From: Salinivibrio kushneri
Lineage (GTDB): Bacteria; Pseudomonadota; Gammaproteobacteria; Enterobacterales; Vibrionaceae
Reading direction: 5' to 3'
DNA length: 64,000 bases
Assembly (NCBI RefSeq): GCF_005280275.1
Contig: NZ_CP040021.1
Location: forward strand, 1,017,001-1,081,000
Notes under the pieces: model-generated
The model's input: the letters and a program-made list of their open reading frames with translations, nothing else
Databases searched by the model: none
Told to the model about the DNA's origin: nothing
Position numbers and translations under genes: made by a program
Shown here: piece after piece, positions 1 to 12,600 of the stretch
Layout: every line of letters starts with the position of its first letter
Position numbering within the stretch: position 1 is the first letter of the stretch

Positions 1-249
1 AACCGCGGTGCGCCTGATGTGTTCGAGCAATTTAATAAAGCCGTGCAAACGCTTGAGGATATTCAAGAGTGCTCGTTGGTGTCAGGGGATTTTGACTACC
101 TGCTTAAAACACGAGTAGCGGATATGTCAGCTTATCGCAAGTTATTGGGTGAAACCTTGCTGCGTTTACCCGGTGTGAATGACACTCGCACGTATGTGGT
201 GATGGAAGAGGTGAAACAGAGTAATCATCTGGTTATCCATACCCGTTAG
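1..249 (+). CDS. lrp: Leucine-responsive regulatory protein Lrp, C-terminal part
   Basis: The reading frame is open from base 1, so the gene is cut by the window edge and only the last 82 residues are present. The visible part is the C-terminal effector-binding, oligomerising RAM (alpha-beta sandwich) domain. It contains the segments RGAPDVFEQFN, VSGDFDYLLKTR and GVNDTRTYVVMEEVK, which are nearly identical to E. coli Lrp. The helix-turn-helix lies upstream of the window. Lrp is a global regulator of amino acid metabolism that responds to leucine. An intrinsic terminator follows and separates it from ftsK. The family assignment is very secure. Confidence 0.96.
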   Translation, partial: NRGAPDVFEQFNKAVQTLEDIQECSLVSGDFDYLLKTRVADMSAYRKLLGETLLRLPGVNDTRTYVVMEEVKQSNHLVIHTR

Positions 250-294
250 CCAGGTGATAAAATGGGGTGCGACGCACCACTTGTCGAGACTGAA

Positions 295-322
295 GCCGAG
301 CGTCATGCTCGGCTTATTTTTT
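295..322 (+). terminator. Intrinsic terminator of lrp
   Basis: GCCGAGC (295-301) and GCTCGGC (307-313) form a perfect 7-bp stem with a 5-base loop, followed by TTATTTTTT. It lies 45 bases after the lrp stop codon. Confidence 0.85.
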
Positions 323-370
323 GTGCGGATAGCACAAGATTGTGTGATATCTCGGTAAAGATTTGGCGTA

Positions 371-389
371 GGCAGGCATCATGCCTGCC
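371..389. repeat. Perfect palindrome in the ftsK leader
   Basis: GGCAGGCAT, one central C, then ATGCCTGCC: 9-base arms with dyad symmetry. As RNA it can form a 7-bp hairpin with a 5-base loop. No T-tract follows, so it does not look like a terminator. It lies about 60 bases before ftsK and could be an operator or a leader hairpin. It does not match the LexA consensus CTG-N10-CAG. Confidence 0.5.
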
Positions 390-450
390 CTCACGGCATG
401 AATGTGATAAAGTCAGGGCAACATAAGCAAGCCTCAGAGTAGGATGAGGA

Positions 451-3252
451 ATGCGGTTCACGAACAGTATTAAACAGGTGATGATGGAGTTTTCTTTACG
501 TCGGGAGCCCAAAGCGGCTCGTGCTAAAGCGCGTTTAGATGGCGTTCAGCGATTAAAAGAGTGTGGGTTTATTTTGGTACTCGCGGCAGCCGTGTTCACC
601 ATGGTCGCCCTATTGTCTTTTAATCCGGCCGACCCATCCTGGTCGCAAACCGCTTGGCATGGTGATGTCCACAATGCAGCAGGTGCCATGGGCGCGTGGC
701 TCGCCGATAGTCTCTTCTTTTCGTTTGGTATCTTAGCGTATCCGCTGCCACCAGCGGCGATTCTCGGGGGGTGGGTGTTCTTGCGTCGCCGCAGCGACGA
801 TGAACCCATCAATTATACCATTATCGGCGCGCGTATCTTGGGACTGTTTATCCTGTTTTTAACCAGCTGTTCGTTGGCCGATTTGAATTTTGACGATTTT
901 TGGCATTTTTCCTCTGGTGGTGTAATGGGGGATGTCACCAACAGTTTGGCGCTGCCGCTATTTAACGTATTAGGGACGACCTTGGTGATGCTGTTTGGCT
1001 GGGCGGCCGGCTTTACGCTCTTTACAGGCATTTCTTGGTTGACCATTGTTGATAATCTCGGTGCCATGACACTAAAAGGCGTCACCTGGGCGGTCAATCG
1101 GATTCGCGGTGACGCGCCTACCGAGTTAGGCGTTCCAGACACCGACACACAGAGCACCGCAGCCAATGCGTCTGAGCCGATGGAACTTAGTGACCTACGC
1201 CGCCTGACGCCGTCAGCGCCGGAGAAGGCGGAGAATTCCGCCAACGATGAGCAGGCACAGAACAAGGCAGCGTCGCCTATTATCTTTGGTGGACAAGCGC
1301 GTTCGGCAACAGACTCGGATGTTGCCGATGATCAGGGCGCTACCGATAGCGATGATGCGCAACCCGAGGAACCCTCATTGGGGCAGTGGCACCTTGCTAT
1401 CGAGCACGAGGAGGAGCATGAAGAAGCTGCGCCTGTATTGTCTTCGCGCGTTGAGGTGGACACGCCACATCTTGATACTGGAACTGCTCCCTCTATTGAA
1501 ACGGGCGAAGAGACACCATCTGATGATCTGCACAGTGCACCAATCGCACCGAGTCAGCATCACGCCGACACAACTTATGGCAATCAAGATGGGCTGTCCG
1601 AGCTTGAGCGTGCAGAACAAGCGAGCAGTGGCGCGGATGAGGATGACGACCCGTTTCAGGAAACCATTCGCCAAGCGCAAAAAAATCAGCAGCAGGCGGC
1701 TGGACTGGATCATCCGTTCCTAGTCAAAGATGAGCCGGATTTACCCACGCCGAAAGAACCTTTCCCGACCCTCGATCTGCTTGACCCCGCTCGCCATACC
1801 GCAGAGCAGGCGACGCGTGAAGAGCTCGAGAAGATTGCTCGCCTGGTCGAAGCACGACTGGAAGACTTTAAAGTTCAGGCGCGCGTAGTGGGCGTATATC
1901 CAGGCCCGGTGATCACCCGTTTTGAGCTCGATCTTGCGCCTGGGGTTAAAGTTTCACGCATTTCTGGCTTATCTAAAGACTTGGCGCGTGCTTTGTCGAC
2001 CACGGCAGTGCGTGTGGTCGAAGTGATACCAGGAAAACCCTACATTGGCCTTGAGCTGCCTAATGAGCACCGGGAGACGGTGTTTATGTCGGAAGTGATT
2101 GGTAGTGAGCGGTTTAAGAACAGCCACTCGCCGATTTCGGTGGTGCTGGGGAATGATATCGCGGGTGAGGCGATTATCACTGATTTGGGTAAAGCGCCAC
2201 ACATGCTGGTGGCGGGTACCACAGGCTCGGGTAAGTCGGTGGGCGTCAACGTGATGCTGGTAAGTATGTTGTATAAAGCCTCACCGGAAGATGTGCGCTT
2301 TATCATGATCGATCCGAAAATGCTCGAGCTTTCGGTATACGAGGGGATCCCACACCTGTTGACTGAGGTGGTGACTGACATGAAAGATGCGGGGAATGCT
2401 CTGCGTTGGTGTGTGGGTGAGATGGAACGTCGTTACAAGCTGATGTCGGCGCTTGGAGTACGGAACCTAAAAGGCTTTAACGAAAAAGTAAAAGCCGCGG
2501 AAGCCGCGAATAACCCCATTCCCGATCCGCTTTGGAAGCCAGGTGACTCGATGGATGAGTCAGCGCCTAAGCTGGAAAAGCTACCTTATATTGTGGTGGT
2601 CGTGGATGAATTCTCCGATCTGATGATGGTGGTGGGCAAAAAAGTGGAAGAGTTGATCGCGCGACTAGCACAAAAAGCGCGGGCAGCTGGGATTCATCTA
2701 GTGCTTGCCACCCAGCGTCCATCAGTGGATGTGATTACAGGCTTAATCAAAGCCAACATTCCAACGCGGATGGCGTTTACGGTGTCTACTAAGACAGATT
2801 CACGCACTATCCTCGACCAAGGGGGAGCAGAGTCGTTACTGGGGATGGGTGATATGCTGTTTATGCCTAATGGCTCCAACCACCCCATCCGTGTACATGG
2901 CGCTTTTGTCAGTGATGAAGAGGTTCATCGCGTGGTGAACAACTGGAAAGCACGTGGTAAGCCACAGTACCTAGACGAAATAACCAAAGGGGAGCAAGGC
3001 TCTGATAGCTTGTTGCCGGGTGAAGCGCCCTCAGGCGGAGAGGGTGAGGAGCTGGACCAGCTTTTTGACCAAGTGGTTGAATTTGTCACCGAAAGCCGCC
3101 GAGGCTCTGTCTCTGGCGTCCAGCGCCGGTTTAAAATTGGCTACAACCGGGCGGCGCGGATTGTGGAACAACTGGAAGCACATGGTGTCGTAAGCTCACC
3201 AGGCCATAACGGTAATCGCGAAGTTATCGCGCCACCACCACCCAAAGATTGA
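451..3252 (+). CDS. ftsK: DNA translocase FtsK
   Basis: 933 residues. FtsK is the divisome protein that pumps chromosome ends across the septum and activates XerCD recombination at dif. The N-terminus has about four membrane segments in roughly residues 35-210. An acidic, low-complexity linker follows (about 220-430) and is much shorter than in E. coli FtsK (1329 aa in total). The C-terminal motor has Walker A GTTGSGKS (589-596) and a Walker B strand VVVVDEF near 714-720. The last 65 residues or so are the winged-helix gamma domain that reads KOPS sites ([21 protein letters not shown]). The ATG at 451 has AGGA-type bases just upstream; a start about 10 codons later is possible. lolA follows within a few bases. 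Confidence 0.96.
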   Translation: MRFTNSIKQVMMEFSLRREPKAARAKARLDGVQRLKECGFILVLAAAVFTMVALLSFNPADPSWSQTAWHGDVHNAAGAMGAWLADSLFFSFGILAYPLPPAAILGGWVFLRRRSDDEPINYTIIGARILGLFILFLTSCSLADLNFDDFWHFSSGGVMGDVTNSLALPLFNVLGTTLVMLFGWAAGFTLFTGISWLTIVDNLGAMTLKGVTWAVNRIRGDAPTELGVPDTDTQSTAANASEPMELSDLRRLTPSAPEKAENSANDEQAQNKAASPIIFGGQARSATDSDVADDQGATDSDDAQPEEPSLGQWHLAIEHEEEHEEAAPVLSSRVEVDTPHLDTGTAPSIETGEETPSDDLHSAPIAPSQHHADTTYGNQDGLSELERAEQASSGADEDDDPFQETIRQAQKNQQQAAGLDHPFLVKDEPDLPTPKEPFPTLDLLDPARHTAEQATREELEKIARLVEARLEDFKVQARVVGVYPGPVITRFELDLAPGVKVSRISGLSKDLARALSTTAVRVVEVIPGKPYIGLELPNEHRETVFMSEVIGSERFKNSHSPISVVLGNDIAGEAIITDLGKAPHMLVAGTTGSGKSVGVNVMLVSMLYKASPEDVRFIMIDPKMLELSVYEGIPHLLTEVVTDMKDAGNALRWCVGEMERRYKLMSALGVRNLKGFNEKVKAAEAANNPIPDPLWKPGDSMDESAPKLEKLPYIVVVVDEFSDLMMVVGKKVEELIARLAQKARAAGIHLVLATQRPSVDVITGLIKANIPTRMAFTVSTKTDSRTILDQGGAESLLGMGDMLFMPNGSNHPIRVHGAFVSDEEVHRVVNNWKARGKPQYLDEITKGEQGSDSLLPGEAPSGGEGEELDQLFDQVVEFVTESRRGSVSGVQRRFKIGYNRAARIVEQLEAHGVVSSPGHNGNREVIAPPPPKD

Positions 3253-3268
3253 TCGAATGGAAGGTTTC

Positions 3269-3898
3269 ATGACTCGACTCTCTGCTATCCGCCACCTAAT
3301 GGTGGTGATATCGCTATTTTTTGCATTATCGGTGCAGGCGAAAACGCCGGCGCAACAACACCTGATGGAACGCTTGAGTCAGGTTGACGCATTCAGTGCG
3401 CAGTTTTCGCAAACAGTGCACAGCCCAGAAGGAGAGGTGATTCATCAAGCAAAAGGACGGCTCGCCATTGAGCGGCCAAATTTGTTTAACTGGACCACAA
3501 CCTCACCCGACGAAACTATCATGATTTCCGATGGCGAGACGCTCTGGTACTACAGCCCCTTTGTTGAGCAAGTGACGGCGATGTGGCTGGAGGATGCCAC
3601 GGCACAGACGCCGTTTGTATTGCTAACGCGCAATCAGCCCAGTGATTGGCAGGCGTATCAAATCACCCAAGAGGCTGACACCTTTACCTTAACGCCAAAT
3701 ACCACAGGCACGATTGGCGAATTTGAGGTCACGGTGAAGCCGGATGGTACCTTGAACGGTTTTACCGTGGTTGAGCAAGATGGGCAACAGAGCCAGTTTA
3801 CGCTGAGCCAGTTTAGTCGACAAACACCGGCGTCGGACCTGTTTTCGTTTACGCCACCCGACTCAGTGATGGTCGACGATCAGCGCCAACCAAGATAA
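3269..3898 (+). CDS. lolA: Outer-membrane lipoprotein carrier protein LolA
   Basis: About 209 residues. LolA is the periplasmic chaperone that takes lipoproteins from the LolCDE transporter and delivers them to LolB at the outer membrane. A signal peptide is visible: a positively charged start, hydrophobic [10 protein letters not shown] and cleavage near VQA-K. The mature protein begins with a [19 protein letters not shown]-type helix typical of LolA, followed by conserved [13 protein letters not shown] and [11 protein letters not shown]. The ATG at 3269 is preceded by GGAAGG with a 4-base spacer and is preferred over the in-frame ATG at 3257, which lacks a ribosome binding site. It lies in the ftsK-lolA-rarA arrangement common in gammaproteobacteria. 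Confidence 0.94.
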   Translation: MTRLSAIRHLMVVISLFFALSVQAKTPAQQHLMERLSQVDAFSAQFSQTVHSPEGEVIHQAKGRLAIERPNLFNWTTTSPDETIMISDGETLWYYSPFVEQVTAMWLEDATAQTPFVLLTRNQPSDWQAYQITQEADTFTLTPNTTGTIGEFEVTVKPDGTLNGFTVVEQDGQQSQFTLSQFSRQTPASDLFSFTPPDSVMVDDQRQPR

Positions 3899-3915
3899 TT
3901 GCCTCGGAGGTGACT

Positions 3916-6592
<2,677 letters not shown>

Positions 6593-6611
6593 GTGTCATC
6601 ATGTTGCTATC

Positions 6612-6635
6612 AAGCCGGCCTTGCGCCGGCTTTTT
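6612..6635 (+). terminator. Intrinsic terminator of serS
   Basis: AAGCCGGC (6612-6619), loop CTTGC, GCCGGCTT (6625-6632), then T residues to 6635. It begins 20 bases after the serS stop codon. Confidence 0.9.
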
Positions 6636-6652
6636 AATGGCTTAGAGGTTGA

Positions 6653-7432
6653 TCATTGATGGTGTGAGTCATTGATGGGAGAAAGCGTATTGAAAATATC
6701 ATCCTTTGGTGCAGGAAAGCGCGCGAGCAGCGTCGCTAGAAAGGTATCGAGGGCATCAAGCATCACGGCGTTGACTTGCTGTGCCACCGCCAGACGGTGC
6801 GTGAGTGACAAGCTATGTACATCATCAAGCTGGGAGATAACCTGATTAACCTTATCGCTGAATGCCTCATCCAATTCAAGGTCGCGTAGCTGTACTAAGC
6901 GCTTGGTGAGTATTTGTTGTTGTAAACTGAGAGACTGATGTGCATTGGGCGTTGCGTTCTCCAATTGTATTGACGCGTAGGAAAAACGTTGGCGAGCCTG
7001 CAGCAGTTCTAACACCGCATACCAAATTTGTTGGTAAGCCGCGAGGGTGTGGTCTTCACCATAGGCAATCAACACTGGCGGGATGGCTTCATCCACCAAG
7101 TAAGCGAGGTGTTGCAATGCGCGGTTTTTCATCTTGGCCTGGGTCACATCATCGTATTGTGGCAAGGCGTGAAGGTGATGGAAAAAAAGCCGATACATTG
7201 GCTTTTGCGTATGCGGCGCCAAGTGATGTAACTGGCGTGTTTGATCCAGCAATCGATGATAGTCATGCGGATCGACGCGCGGTTGGGTCGCGAGGTAGCG
7301 AGCATGCTGAAGTAATGCACGTAACTCATGCAGTTGATGTAATCGCCAATCCGGGCGTTGACGATACACGATAACCGCCACCACGCTAGCAATCCCGAGT
7401 GCTAAAATCCCTATCATGACTAACCACCCCAT
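6653..7432 (-). CDS. Hypothetical single-pass membrane protein, helical and His-rich
   Basis: 259 residues; I do not recognise the family. Residues 3-22 form one hydrophobic N-terminal membrane segment (WLVMIGILALGIASVVAVIV). The rest is predicted mostly alpha-helical and soluble, either cytoplasmic or periplasmic. Residues 30-95 are unusually rich in histidine (about 11 His), and more His occur at the C-terminus (SHHQ). There is no metal-binding motif that I can name. The start is supported by AAGGAG five bases before the ATG. It lies convergent to serS and upstream of the metG terminator. Its codon use resembles its neighbours, so it does not look recently acquired. It resembles in layout, not in sequence, the unknown gene at 18377-19135. 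Confidence 0.75.
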   Translation of the reverse strand: MGWLVMIGILALGIASVVAVIVYRQRPDWRLHQLHELRALLQHARYLATQPRVDPHDYHRLLDQTRQLHHLAPHTQKPMYRLFFHHLHALPQYDDVTQAKMKNRALQHLAYLVDEAIPPVLIAYGEDHTLAAYQQIWYAVLELLQARQRFSYASIQLENATPNAHQSLSLQQQILTKRLVQLRDLELDEAFSDKVNQVISQLDDVHSLSLTHRLAVAQQVNAVMLDALDTFLATLLARFPAPKDDIFNTLSPINDSHHQ

Positions 7433-7613
7433 ATGCTCTCCTTGCTATGGCTCGCGTGTCTCTCTGAAGGAGCATGAAGCATGCCAAAACTGAGAGATTA
7501 ATCACGCCTTGTATGGCCTTGATCGGGGTCTGATGGTGGGCATTTTACGCACCGTGTTAGGGAGTGATTGCCCTCTTGTAGTGCAGGGCGCGGAGAATTG
7601 GCACCTATTGGAC

Positions 7614-7639
7614 AAAAAAAGAGCCCGGCTGGGCTCTTT
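7614..7639 (-). terminator. Intrinsic terminator of metG (possibly bidirectional)
   Basis: AAAGAGCCC, loop GGCT, GGGCTCTTT, with an A-tract on the left that gives a T-tract on the minus strand. It lies about 40 bases past the metG stop codon. Confidence 0.85.
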
Positions 7640-7674
7640 ATTCTCTGCTTGTGCAAATTGACGAGGCAGGGAGA

Positions 7675-9711
7675 TTACATGACACGCATACCTGGCTGGG
7701 CCCCCTCATGAGGCTCTAGGATCCAAATCTCTTTCCCACCAGGGCCGGCCGCTAAAATCATGCCTTCTGACATGCCAAACTTCATCTTACGGGGTTTTAG
7801 ATTGGCGACCATCACAGTGTGCTTGCCCACCAGATCTTCCGGTTTGTAGGCCGATTTGATCCCAGCGAAAACCTGACGTGTTTCACCGCCAATATCGAGC
7901 TTGAATTTGAGCAGTTTATCTGCTTTTGGCACGGCTTCGCACTCAAGGATCTTGGCAACACGGAGATCCACTTTAGCAAAGTCACCAAATTCAATTTCAT
8001 CCGCGAGGGGGTCATCAGCCAAAGGCCCTTGCGCTTTGGCTTTTTCCGCCTCTTCGGTCGCAACATCTTCTTTGCTATCAGCAATCATGGCATCGACGGC
8101 TTTCGGATCAATCCGGTTAAATAGCGCCTTGAACTTGGTGATCTGATGGCCAGTGAGTGGAGTGGCAATGCTTTCCCACGTGAGGGTGTCGTTTAAAAAG
8201 CCTTCCGCCCGTTCGGCCAGTTTTGGCATCACGGGTTTTAGATAAGTCATCAACACTCGGAATAAGTTAATACCCACTGAGCAAATAGCCTGTAGCTCAG
8301 CCTCTTTCCCTTCCTCTTTGGCGATGACCCAAGGGGCTTTCTCATCGACGTACTGGTTGGCCTTATCGGCCAGCGCAATGATCTCACGAATGGCGCGATT
8401 GAATTCACGGGCCTCATAGAGCTCGCCAATGTGCTCGGCTTTATCGATAAAGGATTGATATAGCTCAGGCTCAGAGCAAACGGTTGATAGCTGACCGTCA
8501 AAGCGTTTGCTGATGAAACCCGCGTTGCGAGAGGCTAAGTTGACCACTTTGTTGACAATGTCGGTATTCACGCGCTGGATGAAGTCATCCAAGCTTAAAT
8601 CGAGATCATCAATACGGCTGTTGAGTTTGGCGGCGTAGTAGTAACGCAGGCACTCAGGGTCAAGGTGTTTTAAGTAAGTGCTTGCTTTAATGAATGTCCC
8701 TTTCGACTTGGACATTTTCGCGCCATTGACGGTGACATAACCGTGCACAAAGACGTTGTTTGGCTTGCGGAAACCGGCACCGTCGAGCATGGCGGGCCAG
8801 AACAAACTATGGAAATAAACAATGTCTTTGCCAATAAAGTGATAAAGCTCGGCATCGCTGTTGGCTTTCCAATACTCATCAAAGTCGATGTCGCCGCGCT
8901 TGTCACAGTAGTTTTTAAATGACCCCATATAACCAATCGGCGCATCGAGCCAAACGTAGAAAAACTTGCCAGGCTGATCAGGGATCTCGAAACCAAAGTA
9001 GGGCGCATCGCGGGAAATATCCCACTGCTGCAGGCCGGTTTCAAACCACTCATTCATCTTGTTAGCAATCTCACTTTGCAGTGAGCCGGATTTCGTCCAC
9101 TCATTGAGCATTTGTTCAAATTGTGGCAAATCGAAGAAGAAGTGCTCAGAGTCACGCATCACGGGCGTCGCGCCGCTCACCGCTGAACGAGGGTTAATCA
9201 GCTCTGCCGGGGTATAGGTTTCACCACAGTTATCACAGTTGTCACCGTACTGATCGTCGGCGTGACATTTTGGACACTCGCCTTTGACAAAGCGATCCGG
9301 CAAGAACATTTCTTTCTCTGGATCAAACAGTTGAGAAATAGTACGACTGGTGATGTAACCGTTATCGCGTAGCTGGGTATAGATAAACGAGGCGAGTTCG
9401 CGGTTTTCATCACTGTGGGTGCTGTGATAATTATCGAAGCTGATATCAAAGCCATCAAAGTCGGCTTGGTGCTCTTGTTGCACGCCAGCGATCATGGCTT
9501 CTGGCTCGACACCCATTTGCTGTGCTTTCAACATAATGGGGGTACCGTGGGCATCGTCGGCACAAATAAAGTGAGTCGTGTTGCCACGTAGGCGCTGATA
9601 GCGCACCCATACATCTGCTTGAATATGCTCGAGCATGTGGCCCAAATGAATCGAGCCGTTCGCATAAGGCAGCGCACAGGTCACCAGAATTTTCCGTGGG
9701 GTTGCAGCCAT
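7675..9711 (-). CDS. metG: Methionyl-tRNA synthetase
   Basis: 678 residues, matching the long E. coli-type enzyme. It charges initiator and elongator tRNA-Met. The class I signatures are HLGH at residues 22-25 and KMSKS at 332-336. The zinc knuckle CPKC...CDNC lies around residues 145-161. The anticodon-binding helical domain is followed by the C-terminal EMAP/Trbp111-like tRNA-binding dimerisation domain (about 575-678; [21 protein letters not shown] and the [10 protein letters not shown] region). It is divergently transcribed from apbC/mrp across a 157-base gap, the same divergent pairing as in E. coli. Confidence 0.98.
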   Translation of the reverse strand: MAATPRKILVTCALPYANGSIHLGHMLEHIQADVWVRYQRLRGNTTHFICADDAHGTPIMLKAQQMGVEPEAMIAGVQQEHQADFDGFDISFDNYHSTHSDENRELASFIYTQLRDNGYITSRTISQLFDPEKEMFLPDRFVKGECPKCHADDQYGDNCDNCGETYTPAELINPRSAVSGATPVMRDSEHFFFDLPQFEQMLNEWTKSGSLQSEIANKMNEWFETGLQQWDISRDAPYFGFEIPDQPGKFFYVWLDAPIGYMGSFKNYCDKRGDIDFDEYWKANSDAELYHFIGKDIVYFHSLFWPAMLDGAGFRKPNNVFVHGYVTVNGAKMSKSKGTFIKASTYLKHLDPECLRYYYAAKLNSRIDDLDLSLDDFIQRVNTDIVNKVVNLASRNAGFISKRFDGQLSTVCSEPELYQSFIDKAEHIGELYEAREFNRAIREIIALADKANQYVDEKAPWVIAKEEGKEAELQAICSVGINLFRVLMTYLKPVMPKLAERAEGFLNDTLTWESIATPLTGHQITKFKALFNRIDPKAVDAMIADSKEDVATEEAEKAKAQGPLADDPLADEIEFGDFAKVDLRVAKILECEAVPKADKLLKFKLDIGGETRQVFAGIKSAYKPEDLVGKHTVMVANLKPRKMKFGMSEGMILAAGPGGKEIWILEPHEGAQPGMRVM

Positions 9712-9868
9712 AATCTTGTTTGTTCGCTCTTATGATATGAATGGAATGATTGCGGAAATCTTACCTGATACGATATGCCTTGCCTAGTGCAGGCCGTGAG
9801 TGAGGCGGTTTATCCGTTAAACGTTGCCAATCCGGCCTAATATATTTTAATCAATGGGATGGTGATGC

Positions 9869-10987
9869 ATGTTATTTGGTTCTAAAAAGAAAAAAGCACA
9901 AAAACAAAAAGAAGACACGGCCGCCCCGCTGACCAATGTGGACGACGCAGTGAGTCTATTGAATCAGTTTTCACACTCGCGCTTGGTGGAGCAGTGGGCA
10001 AGCCAACCACAGTGGGTGAGCGCGAGTGGAGACGGCTTTAAGGTGACATTCCCATTTGCAGCGGCGTCAGTGATGCAGGCGCTCGATGAGTGGCTCAGTG
10101 CCCAGTCGACGTCATTGGCGCAGCAGTTTCAACTGACACAGAGAGTGGCGCCGATAAAAAGTGGTGACAAAGCGCCCGTCAAAGGGGTGAAAAACCTGTT
10201 AGTGGTGAGTTCGGCCAAAGGCGGCGTGGGTAAATCGACGACGGCGGTCAATTTGGCACTGGCCCTGCACGCCGAAGGGGCATCGGTGGGCATTGTCGAT
10301 GCGGATGTGTATGGTCCATCGCTGCCGATAATGCTCGGCGCTAAAGACAGCGAGCCACAAACTCATGATGGCAAACTGATGGAGCCTGTGAGGAGTCATG
10401 GCATTGCCTCTAATTCAATTGGTTACCTGGTGCCCGCCGATAACGCCACCGTGTGGCGTGGGCCGATGGCATCGAAAGCCTTTGCTCAATTGATCAATGA
10501 AACCCGCTGGCCTGAACTTGATTATTTGGTGGTTGATATGCCGCCAGGCACGGGCGACATTCAGCTTAGTTTGGCGCAACAGTTTCCGGTGACGGGGGCG
10601 ATGGTGGTCACCACACCACAGGATCTCGCACTGGCTGATGCGATTAAAGGCGTGGCGATGTTTGAGAAAGTACAGGTGCCGGTTCTCGGGGTAATAGAAA
10701 ACATGAGCTACCATATTTGTTCGCAATGCGGCCATCATGAAGCGATTTTCGGTACCGGTGGTGCGGCGAAAATGGCCCGTGAACAGGGTGTGCCGGTCTT
10801 GGCACAAGTACCGCTTCATGTCGCCATTCGTGAGGACATAGACGCAGGCACACCGAGTATGGTGGCGCGCCCCGACAGTGAGCACGCTGCGGTTTATCGC
10901 CAAATGGCAGCCACCGTCGCCAGTCAGCTTTACTGGCAAGGGGAAACGCGCCCTGAACAAATAAGCGTACAAACGGTGTCGCCCTGA
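9869..10987 (+). CDS. apbC: Iron-sulfur carrier protein ApbC/Mrp (P-loop NTPase)
   Basis: 372 residues. It is a ParA/MinD-like ATPase of the Mrp/NBP35 family that carries Fe-S clusters to apo-proteins. The N-terminal 90 residues or so hold a shortened MIP18-like region. A deviant Walker A KGGVGKST lies at 117-124, followed by DADVYGPSLP and VVDMPPGTGD. The CxxC pair that bridges a cluster between subunits is at Cys284 and Cys287 (ICSQC). The start is an ATG with GGGATGGTG just upstream. It is divergent from metG, as in enterobacteria. Confidence 0.95.
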   Translation: MLFGSKKKKAQKQKEDTAAPLTNVDDAVSLLNQFSHSRLVEQWASQPQWVSASGDGFKVTFPFAAASVMQALDEWLSAQSTSLAQQFQLTQRVAPIKSGDKAPVKGVKNLLVVSSAKGGVGKSTTAVNLALALHAEGASVGIVDADVYGPSLPIMLGAKDSEPQTHDGKLMEPVRSHGIASNSIGYLVPADNATVWRGPMASKAFAQLINETRWPELDYLVVDMPPGTGDIQLSLAQQFPVTGAMVVTTPQDLALADAIKGVAMFEKVQVPVLGVIENMSYHICSQCGHHEAIFGTGGAAKMAREQGVPVLAQVPLHVAIREDIDAGTPSMVARPDSEHAAVYRQMAATVASQLYWQGETRPEQISVQTVSP

Positions 10988-11074
10988 TTGAGCAACGGGC
11001 AGCTGTAGCAGGCTTAAAGCGACGGATGCGTCAGGGAAGCGTGATTTTCTCTGGCGCCAGCGGCTTCAACTCCC

Positions 11075-11080
11075 TATAAT
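11075..11080 (+). promoter_or_regulatory. Perfect -10 element upstream of udk
   Basis: TATAAT at 11075-11080, 49 bases before the udk start. No convincing -35 element lies 16-18 bases upstream, so this is only a candidate promoter. Confidence 0.35.
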
Positions 11081-11128
11081 CAGGCGGTTTATGTAGATTC
11101 CGCCAAGCTTCCTCTGGGTATTCATATT

Positions 11129-11773
11129 ATGAGTGACAACAACCACCAATGCGTTATTATCGGCATAGCAGGTGCCTCTGCTTCCGGTAAAAGCCTGATC
11201 GCTAGCACGATTTATAAGGAATTAAAGGAAAAAGTCGGCGATCATCAAATCGGCGTGATCACGGAAGACAGATATTACCGCGATCAAAGCCATCTCAGCA
11301 TGGAAGAGCGCGTACAAACCAACTATGACCATCCACAAGCGCTAGACCATAACTTGCTTTGCGAGCACCTAGAAAGCCTCGCGGCCGGTCAGTCTGTCGA
11401 TGTGCCTGTGTACAGCTACTCAGAGCATACCCGTATGGATGAAACCACCACCATGACGCCCAAAAAGGTGATCATTTTGGAAGGGATCCTGTTACTGACC
11501 GACCCACGTCTACGCAATCTTATCCATGCCAGCGTCTTTATGGATACCCCCCTTGATATTTGCTTGTTGCGTCGCATGAAACGTGATGTGGCTGAACGCG
11601 GCCGCACCATGGACTCTGTGATGGAGCAATATCAGAAGACGGTCCGCCCTATGTTTATGCAGTTTATTGAGCCGTCAAAGCAATATGCCGACATTATCGT
11701 GCCACGCGGGGGGAAAAACCGCATTGCGATTGATGTATTAAAAGCGCATATCGCGCGATTACTGAAAGCCTGA
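11129..11773 (+). CDS. udk: Uridine kinase
   Basis: 214 residues, the usual length. Udk phosphorylates uridine and cytidine with GTP or ATP in pyrimidine salvage. The P-loop GASASGKS is at residues 15-22. Family segments include [21 protein letters not shown] and the LID-like [14 protein letters not shown] and [12 protein letters not shown]. It is followed after about 115 bases by dcd on the same strand, so the two pyrimidine genes may form one transcript. The same udk-dcd-asmA order occurs in E. coli. Confidence 0.96.
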   Translation: MSDNNHQCVIIGIAGASASGKSLIASTIYKELKEKVGDHQIGVITEDRYYRDQSHLSMEERVQTNYDHPQALDHNLLCEHLESLAAGQSVDVPVYSYSEHTRMDETTTMTPKKVIILEGILLLTDPRLRNLIHASVFMDTPLDICLLRRMKRDVAERGRTMDSVMEQYQKTVRPMFMQFIEPSKQYADIIVPRGGKNRIAIDVLKAHIARLLKA

Positions 11774-11890
11774 TTGACGTATGATGGCTTAACGGATCAC
11801 CACTCCCTGCTTTTGTATGCAGAGGACAACGAGCTAAGTGAATGCGGTGCGCAGTGTATCGCTCCATCTATTAACCGTGAGGACTATCCG

Positions 11891-12478
11891 ATGCGACTAT
11901 GCGACAGGCATATCAAAGAACACCTTGATGATGGCCGCATCAAAATTGAGCCGCGTCCGGCAGAGGCGTCGATTTCTGGTGTGACGGCGGATGTGACGTT
12001 GGGCAATCAATTCCGTGTTTTTAATGATCACGGCGCGGCATTTATCGATCTATCTGGCCCGAAAGAAGAGGTTAATGCCCAGCTTGAACGTGTGATGAGT
12101 GATGAAATTGAGATTGCTGAGGGTGAGGCATTTTATCTTCACCCAGGCCAGCTCGCGCTCGCTGTCACGCATGAAGCGGTGACCCTACCGGACGATATCG
12201 TCGGCTGGCTTGATGGCCGTTCGTCGTTAGCACGTTTAGGGCTGATGGTGCATGTGACCGCGCACCGGATTGACCCGGGCTGGTCGGGCCGTATTGTCCT
12301 CGAGTTCTATAACAATGGTCGTTTGCCTTTGGCGCTACGACCCGGTATGCCGATTGGTGCGTTAAGTTTTGAGCCTATGTCGGGCGCGGCTGATAAGCCG
12401 TATAACAAACGCGACAACGCAAAATACAAAAATCAGCAAGGGGCCGTCGCCTCTCGCATTAGCCAAGACAAGGTTTAA
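11891..12478 (+). CDS. dcd: dCTP deaminase
   Basis: 195 residues. Dcd deaminates dCTP to dUTP, the main source of dUMP for thymidylate synthesis in enteric bacteria. It is a homotrimer of the dUTPase fold. The start ATG at 11891 ([12 protein letters not shown]) is preceded by TGAGGA at a good distance and matches the family N-terminus. The frame is open upstream to 11774, but that extension has no homology I recognise. Conserved blocks are [37 protein letters not shown] and the C-terminal [10 protein letters not shown]. Confidence 0.96.
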   Translation: MRLCDRHIKEHLDDGRIKIEPRPAEASISGVTADVTLGNQFRVFNDHGAAFIDLSGPKEEVNAQLERVMSDEIEIAEGEAFYLHPGQLALAVTHEAVTLPDDIVGWLDGRSSLARLGLMVHVTAHRIDPGWSGRIVLEFYNNGRLPLALRPGMPIGALSFEPMSGAADKPYNKRDNAKYKNQQGAVASRISQDKV

Positions 12479-12486
12479 CGATTGCA

Positions 12487-12509
12487 ATGCGCCTACGGGC
12501 GCATTTTTT
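12487..12509 (+). terminator. Intrinsic terminator of udk-dcd
   Basis: ATGCGCC, loop TACG, GGCGCAT, followed by a run of T to 12509. It starts 9 bases after the dcd stop codon. Confidence 0.9.
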
Positions 12510-12600
12510 CTAACGGGGAACCCGATCGTGAAATCATGCTCGATAAGGCGAGTATCTCTCGCGCGTGGTATCGCCTGTTACGCACAAGGAGCATCTTGCA

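Noticed and set aside
1247-1723. 158-codon plus-strand ORF inside ftsK
   Set aside because: It is an alternative frame of the FtsK linker, whose low-complexity coding keeps other frames open. Product is basic and has no family resemblance.
10415-10972. 185-codon minus-strand ORF opposite apbC
   Set aside because: It is the antisense shadow of a well-supported Mrp/ApbC gene, with no ribosome binding site or recognisable domain.
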